Source of the DNA: Sedimentisphaerales bacterium
GTDB taxonomy: Bacteria > Planctomycetota > Phycisphaerae > Sedimentisphaerales > SM23-30
Direction of reading: 5' to 3'
Assembly: GCA_028281535.1 (NCBI GenBank)
Contig: JANQJS010000062.1
Coordinates: forward strand, 1 to 57,697
Length of the DNA stretch: 57,697 nucleotides
Notes under the pieces: model-generated
What the model saw: only the letters and a program-made list of their open reading frames with translations
Databases searched by the model: none
Told to the model about the DNA's origin: nothing
Shown here: positions 54,410 to 57,697 of the stretch, piece by piece
Layout: each line of letters opens with the position of its first letter
How positions within the stretch are numbered: position 1 is the first letter of the stretch
Made by a program: the position numbers and the translations under genes

Positions 54410-55486
54410 CTAATCATTATTTTGTTTGTTTTCGTTTTGTTCTCTTTGGTATTGGCGTTGTCGTCTTTCGCCTAGTTGACGGGCTAGTTTACGCATGTCT
54501 TTGACGGCATCATATTCGTCGACAATTTCGACCCCTAGCAATGTTTCGATCACATCTTCTAGTGTGACGATACCTTCCGTACCGCCATATTCATCAACCA
54601 CAAGAAAGAGTTGATTGCGGTGTTTGACAAAATCATCCATGGTGGATGCCACAGTTTTGGTATCTGGTACTGGGTGGATGTTTCGCATGATGGTCTCGAG
54701 TGTGTCGCTGCCATTGCCATCGGAGTAAGCTTGTAAAATCTTATAGCGATTAACCAAGCCAATGATATCGTCTAGGTCTTTGTCATAAATCGGAATACGG
54801 CTGAAGCGAATAGGGCTCATCTTTTCAACGACATCGCCAATCTTTTCATCTTTCTTAAACGCAAGAACAACACTTCGAGGAGTGAGAATGTCTTTAACAC
54901 GAATATTTTTGAGTGCCAGAATATTTTGTATAATCTTATTTTCTTGAGATTGGAGTGCTCCTTCACTATGACCTAAATCGGCCACGGCTTTGACTTCTTC
55001 TCGAGAGATTTTGCTGTGTTTGCCATCAGGTGTGATCCAACTAGAAATTTTTTCAAGACACCATACCACAGGAAATAAGATTCTCATCAAGCCCAAAATG
55101 GTATAACCTGTAAAGGGAGCGAGCTGTTTGCAATAAGCAGCTCCCAATGTTTTGGGAATGATCTCTGAACCGATCAAGATGAGAATGGTCAAGATCGCCG
55201 AAGTGATAGCTAATGAACTGTCACCCCAAATTTTCTGGGCACTGGCACCGACGCCAGCAGCTCCAATGGTATGTGCAACTGTGTTAAGTGTCAGGATTGC
55301 TGCAAGTGGGCGATCAATATCTTCCTTAAGCTTCTTGAGAAGGTTTCCTGAACGTTGGCCTGCGCTGATAAGCGATTCAATATGTCCTCTGGACACACTA
55401 AGAAGGACTGCTTCCAACTGCGAGCATAAAAAGGATACTCCCATCGCAAGGCTAAAAAACAAGGCCAATTCCCATTTTGGATCCAT
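54410..55486 (-). CDS. CNNM/CBS membrane protein
   Basis: The 358-residue protein has an N-terminal DUF21/CNNM membrane domain with about three to four helices (residues 8-165, including IGSEIIPKTLGAAY). A CBS pair follows at about 195-330 (RVKDILTPRSVVLAF, FLVVDEYGGTEGIVTLED). The C-terminal CorC_HlyC domain of longer relatives is missing, replaced by a short Q/R-rich tail. Members are linked to magnesium or cobalt transport. The ATG at 55486 has GAGG seven bases before it. Confidence 0.92.
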   Translation of the reverse strand: MDPKWELALFFSLAMGVSFLCSQLEAVLLSVSRGHIESLISAGQRSGNLLKKLKEDIDRPLAAILTLNTVAHTIGAAGVGASAQKIWGDSSLAITSAILTILILIGSEIIPKTLGAAYCKQLAPFTGYTILGLMRILFPVVWCLEKISSWITPDGKHSKISREEVKAVADLGHSEGALQSQENKIIQNILALKNIRVKDILTPRSVVLAFKKDEKIGDVVEKMSPIRFSRIPIYDKDLDDIIGLVNRYKILQAYSDGNGSDTLETIMRNIHPVPDTKTVASTMDDFVKHRNQLFLVVDEYGGTEGIVTLEDVIETLLGVEIVDEYDAVKDMRKLARQLGERRQRQYQREQNENKQNND

Positions 55487-55536
55487 CAAATTACCTCAAA
55501 CATAAATTCAAATGAAACATATTATACGGGAAAATG

Positions 55537-56052
55537 TTATTGCGCATAGGTTTTTGTTAGATTGATACCTAAGGGCTTGGATAGTTTGACCAGGAACCAT
55601 TGTCCATAAGGTGAAAGGGCAGCACTGAATAATGCGCTAAATAACATTTCAAAAGATTGTCCTTTGTAATCTACCGTTGTAGAGCTTTTGAGTTGTTCTA
55701 CCAGAAAACTCAATTGATCTACAGCAAAGCAACTGACAAAAACGACGAACATGATGGCTAGCGGATGTTCCATATAGAGCCATTCACGCAGATAGATAAC
55801 TAAAAAGCCAACCAAGCCAAAGCTCAGGGCGTAGCCACCTAAAACGGAATCACAGCTTAAATCTTTAAGTAGCCCTAAAATCCAACAGGCGACGAGTGAT
55901 TCGGTATTGCCAATGCGAAAGACAAGGACTGCAGCGAGAATAAGTAAGAGGTCTGGAGCAATGCGTTGGGGACCCAAGCCAAAGATACGGCCAATACTGG
56001 TCTGAATAACCAGTAAGATAAAGACCAAAATAGCAAAGTTAACCCATCGCAT
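55537..56052 (-). CDS. mreD: Rod shape-determining protein MreD
   Basis: This 171-residue membrane protein has about five helices and the MreD pattern GLGPQRIAPDLLLILA, GLLKDL and GGYALSFGLVGFLV. It acts with MreB and MreC in the elongasome that places wall synthesis. It is third in the mreB, mreC, mreD order but is separated from mreC by a 183-base repeat-filled gap. Confidence 0.92.
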   Translation of the reverse strand: MRWVNFAILVFILLVIQTSIGRIFGLGPQRIAPDLLLILAAVLVFRIGNTESLVACWILGLLKDLSCDSVLGGYALSFGLVGFLVIYLREWLYMEHPLAIMFVVFVSCFAVDQLSFLVEQLKSSTTVDYKGQSFEMLFSALFSAALSPYGQWFLVKLSKPLGINLTKTYAQ

Positions 56053-56100
56053 TATTTTTTTCTCACCTATTATAATTGTTGGTGGCGTTTAATGTTTTTG

Positions 56101-56141
56101 CCATCCCCATTTCACCTGAGGTGAACTGAGGCTGCCACCCG
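56101..56141 (+). repeat. Module A hairpin repeat, copy 4, between mreC and mreD
   Basis: The unit is CCATCCCC, TTCACC-TGA-GGTGAA, CTGAGGCTGCCACCC. The stem matches copies 2 and 3 but the loop differs. It is inverted relative to the neighbouring module B (copy 3), unlike the pairs at 8 and 11 kb. It lies in the mre operon leader of mreD and reads opposite to transcription there. Confidence 0.8.
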
Positions 56142-56155
56142 AAAGTTCATCTTAT

Positions 56156-56235
56156 TGTCTCGCCTAAAAAGCAGGCGACAACGGAGCCGGGTTCCTTACA
56201 AACGATCGCGGCGTACTTAGGGAGGCGAACGCCTC
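56156..56235 (-). repeat. Module B palindromic repeat, copy 3
   Basis: Read on the minus strand it begins on the base after the mreC TAG: GAGGCGTTCGCCTC. It continues through the GATCGTTTG and GGAACCCGGCTCCGTTG core and ends in TCGCCTGC with GGCGAGAC. Like copy 2, it starts directly at a stop codon. It may act as a partial terminator or stabiliser inside the mre operon. Confidence 0.75.
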
Positions 56236-57132
56236 CTACCAGTTGGTGTTGACAATGACAACTTGTTTGAGTGTGTGTAAGTCAACTACGGGTTCGACTG
56301 ATATCTGCCACATCACGGGATTGATTTTATCTGGCTCGCATGATTTTACATAACCAATGACCATCTCAATGGGCAGTAATCTTGGGTCAGAACATGCCAT
56401 GACCGGATCACCAACTCGAATGTCATTACCTTTTACTTCAATCATTTTAACAGAAACTTCGCCCATGGGTAAACCTTCAAGAACGCCATTGGCTCTGCCT
56501 TCGTCCAGACGTTTAATACTTGGTTCCACCAGGACGGGTAGTCTAAAACCCGGGTCATTCACTAAACGCAATTTACTGGAGTGTTTTGAGACCGAATCGA
56601 TGCGACCTACGACACACATTTGGTAGACATCATCTTGAGATGTGGCATTGAGTCCTTGTTGATTTCGTTGAAACATACCCAGAACAATTTGTCCAACTTT
56701 GGCACCTTCAGCTTCACCTTGATTGAGATAAGCTTTGCGTCCTTTGATATCGCTGCCGACAACATCGGATAAAATAAACGAGACGCGTGACATGCCAAAG
56801 GTTTGGCGCAGACCAGCGAGTTTGCTGTTGCTATCTCTCAGTCTTTCAAGTTCTTTACTTAAATGAATGAGTTTGATCTCGTAAGTTTCTAATGCTTGAC
56901 GTAAATCTGTTTCGCTATCTGTGGCATACTCTTTATTATTGAAGGGGAGTTTTTCACTGACAGAAAGCGACCATTGACGCGCCTTATTACTAAAGGGTGA
57001 AAGCAGATCCGTGACAAGGTGATCGACGCGTTCTGTAAGGCTTTTGGGTAGTAAGACGAGAATAAAGGAGAATGCCATCAGCCACATGAAGACCTGCTTG
57101 CTGGTTACTGACAATTCATATTTTCTCGACAT
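56236..57132 (-). CDS. mreC: Rod shape-determining protein MreC
   Basis: The 298-residue protein has a membrane helix (about 13-29), a coiled coil (about 65-105) and the MreC beta domain with LNQGEAEGAKVGQIVLG, VVGRIDSVSKHSSKLRLVND and GNDIRVGDPVMACSDPRLLP. It links MreB to the periplasmic wall enzymes. mreB is 46 bases upstream on the same strand. Confidence 0.93.
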   Translation of the reverse strand: MSRKYELSVTSKQVFMWLMAFSFILVLLPKSLTERVDHLVTDLLSPFSNKARQWSLSVSEKLPFNNKEYATDSETDLRQALETYEIKLIHLSKELERLRDSNSKLAGLRQTFGMSRVSFILSDVVGSDIKGRKAYLNQGEAEGAKVGQIVLGMFQRNQQGLNATSQDDVYQMCVVGRIDSVSKHSSKLRLVNDPGFRLPVLVEPSIKRLDEGRANGVLEGLPMGEVSVKMIEVKGNDIRVGDPVMACSDPRLLPIEMVIGYVKSCEPDKINPVMWQISVEPVVDLHTLKQVVIVNTNW

Positions 57133-57178
57133 AACTCACATCCATGCAGGTTTTATTTAAGCCCCAATTGTTGATGGT

Positions 57179-57697
57179 CTAAAAGGAAGTATCCACGGAA
57201 TCCATGGTATCCTTCCACATTTCCAGATTTTCAAGGTAAACGCTGGTGCCTCGAGCAACGCAGGTAAGTGGGTCATCGGCGATCATGACCTTAAGGCCAG
57301 TTGCATTACTAATGATATCATCCAAACGTCTTAAAAGAGCACCGCCACCTGCTAGATAAATACCATTATCAATCAGATCGGCAGCCAGTTCCGGTTCGGC
57401 CCGTTCCAGCGTTCTTGTCACAGCATCGATGATCGCTGAAATGGGTTCTTTCAGAGATTCGCGAACTTCTTCGCTGGTAATCACAATTTTACGAGGCAAT
57501 CCGGAAATCGTATCACGCCCGGAAATTTCCATCGTCATTTCCTGTTCGAGTGGTGCGGCGGAACCGATTTGAATTTTGATCTGTTCTGCTCTGGCTTCAC
57601 CAATTAACAGGTTGTAAGTTCTTTTAAGGTGATTAACAATGGCTTCATCCATGTCATCACCTGCCACGCGGATCGATTCACGTACGCTGACATCTGC
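57179..57697 (-). CDS. mreB: Rod shape-determining protein MreB, C-terminal part
   Basis: The frame runs off the window end and gives the last 172 residues of an actin-like MreB. It shows SIRVAGDDMDEAIVNHLKR, IGEARAEQIKIQIG, NGIYLAGGGALLRRLD and LTCVARGTSVYLEN, all normal for the C-terminal two-thirds. It should polymerise under the membrane to guide wall synthesis. The GTG near 57667 is internal, not a start. Confidence 0.95.
   Translation of the reverse strand, partial: ADVSVRESIRVAGDDMDEAIVNHLKRTYNLLIGEARAEQIKIQIGSAAPLEQEMTMEISGRDTISGLPRKIVITSEEVRESLKEPISAIIDAVTRTLERAEPELAADLIDNGIYLAGGGALLRRLDDIISNATGLKVMIADDPLTCVARGTSVYLENLEMWKDTMDSVDTSF

Noticed and set aside
1-57697. tRNA, rRNA, CRISPR arrays, transposases or prophage genes
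   Set aside because: None could be recognised by reading. A tRNAscan or CRISPR search was not possible here, so a missed tRNA cannot be excluded.

Overview
The window looks like part of a Planctomycetota chromosome, most likely class Phycisphaerae or a close relative. This is inferred from gene content, not from a database match. The evidence is secreted dockerin-bearing proteins, two PEP-CTERM proteins, ThuA-like and CotH-like proteins, a secreted sulfatase, many small lineage-type hypotheticals, and an intact mreBCD locus. The sequence is AT-leaning and genes are tightly packed. Several neighbours abut as stop-start (TAAATG) or sit one base apart, and two convergent pairs share a 4-base stop overlap.

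Left part (1-18 kb). A convergent pair (VanZ-like tail, S9 peptidase) is followed by a minus-strand run from about 7468 down to 2836. In order of transcription it encodes a bacterial PH-domain membrane protein, a secreted transglutaminase, a small membrane protein, a MoaD/ThiS ubiquitin-like protein ending in Gly-Gly, a six Asp-box beta-propeller, and a DapF homologue in which both catalytic cysteines are serine. A SlyD-type FKBP lies just downstream. On the plus strand are MetY, a GxxExxY gene inside an inverted-repeat cassette, a kinase-like/deoxyribosyltransferase-like fusion, DeoC, AspRS, a membrane-anchored trypsin-like protease, a four-Cys small protein and XerD. The gaps carry modular palindromic repeats and a second, gene-less copy of the GxxExxY cassette.

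Middle (18-40 kb). This part starts with a 1293-residue secreted protein (one dockerin, six C-terminal domains). It continues with a GntR/ABC/permease operon under a clear palindrome, ComM, a NarL-type two-component system, a PEP-CTERM protein and SthA. Next is a sigma-54 switch: a GAF-AAA-Fis activator divergent from an AhpD-like/lipoprotein operon with a matching -24/-12 promoter, two palindromes and a terminator. An M50 protease, a spondin-domain PEP-CTERM protein, an ECF sigma factor with a zinc anti-sigma candidate, and ThuA-dockerin follow.

Right part (40-57.7 kb). There is a ThuA lipoprotein, a coiled-coil membrane protein, and a run of very small genes including a 24-residue TatA-like membrane peptide. 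Then come CotH-dockerin and small hypotheticals, and a carbohydrate locus (sulfatase, GH51 arabinofuranosidase, divergent XylR-type regulator with paired operator-like sites). The window ends with a CNNM/CBS protein and mreD, mreC and truncated mreB, with a repeat inserted between mreC and mreD. No tRNA, rRNA, CRISPR array or transposase was recognised.
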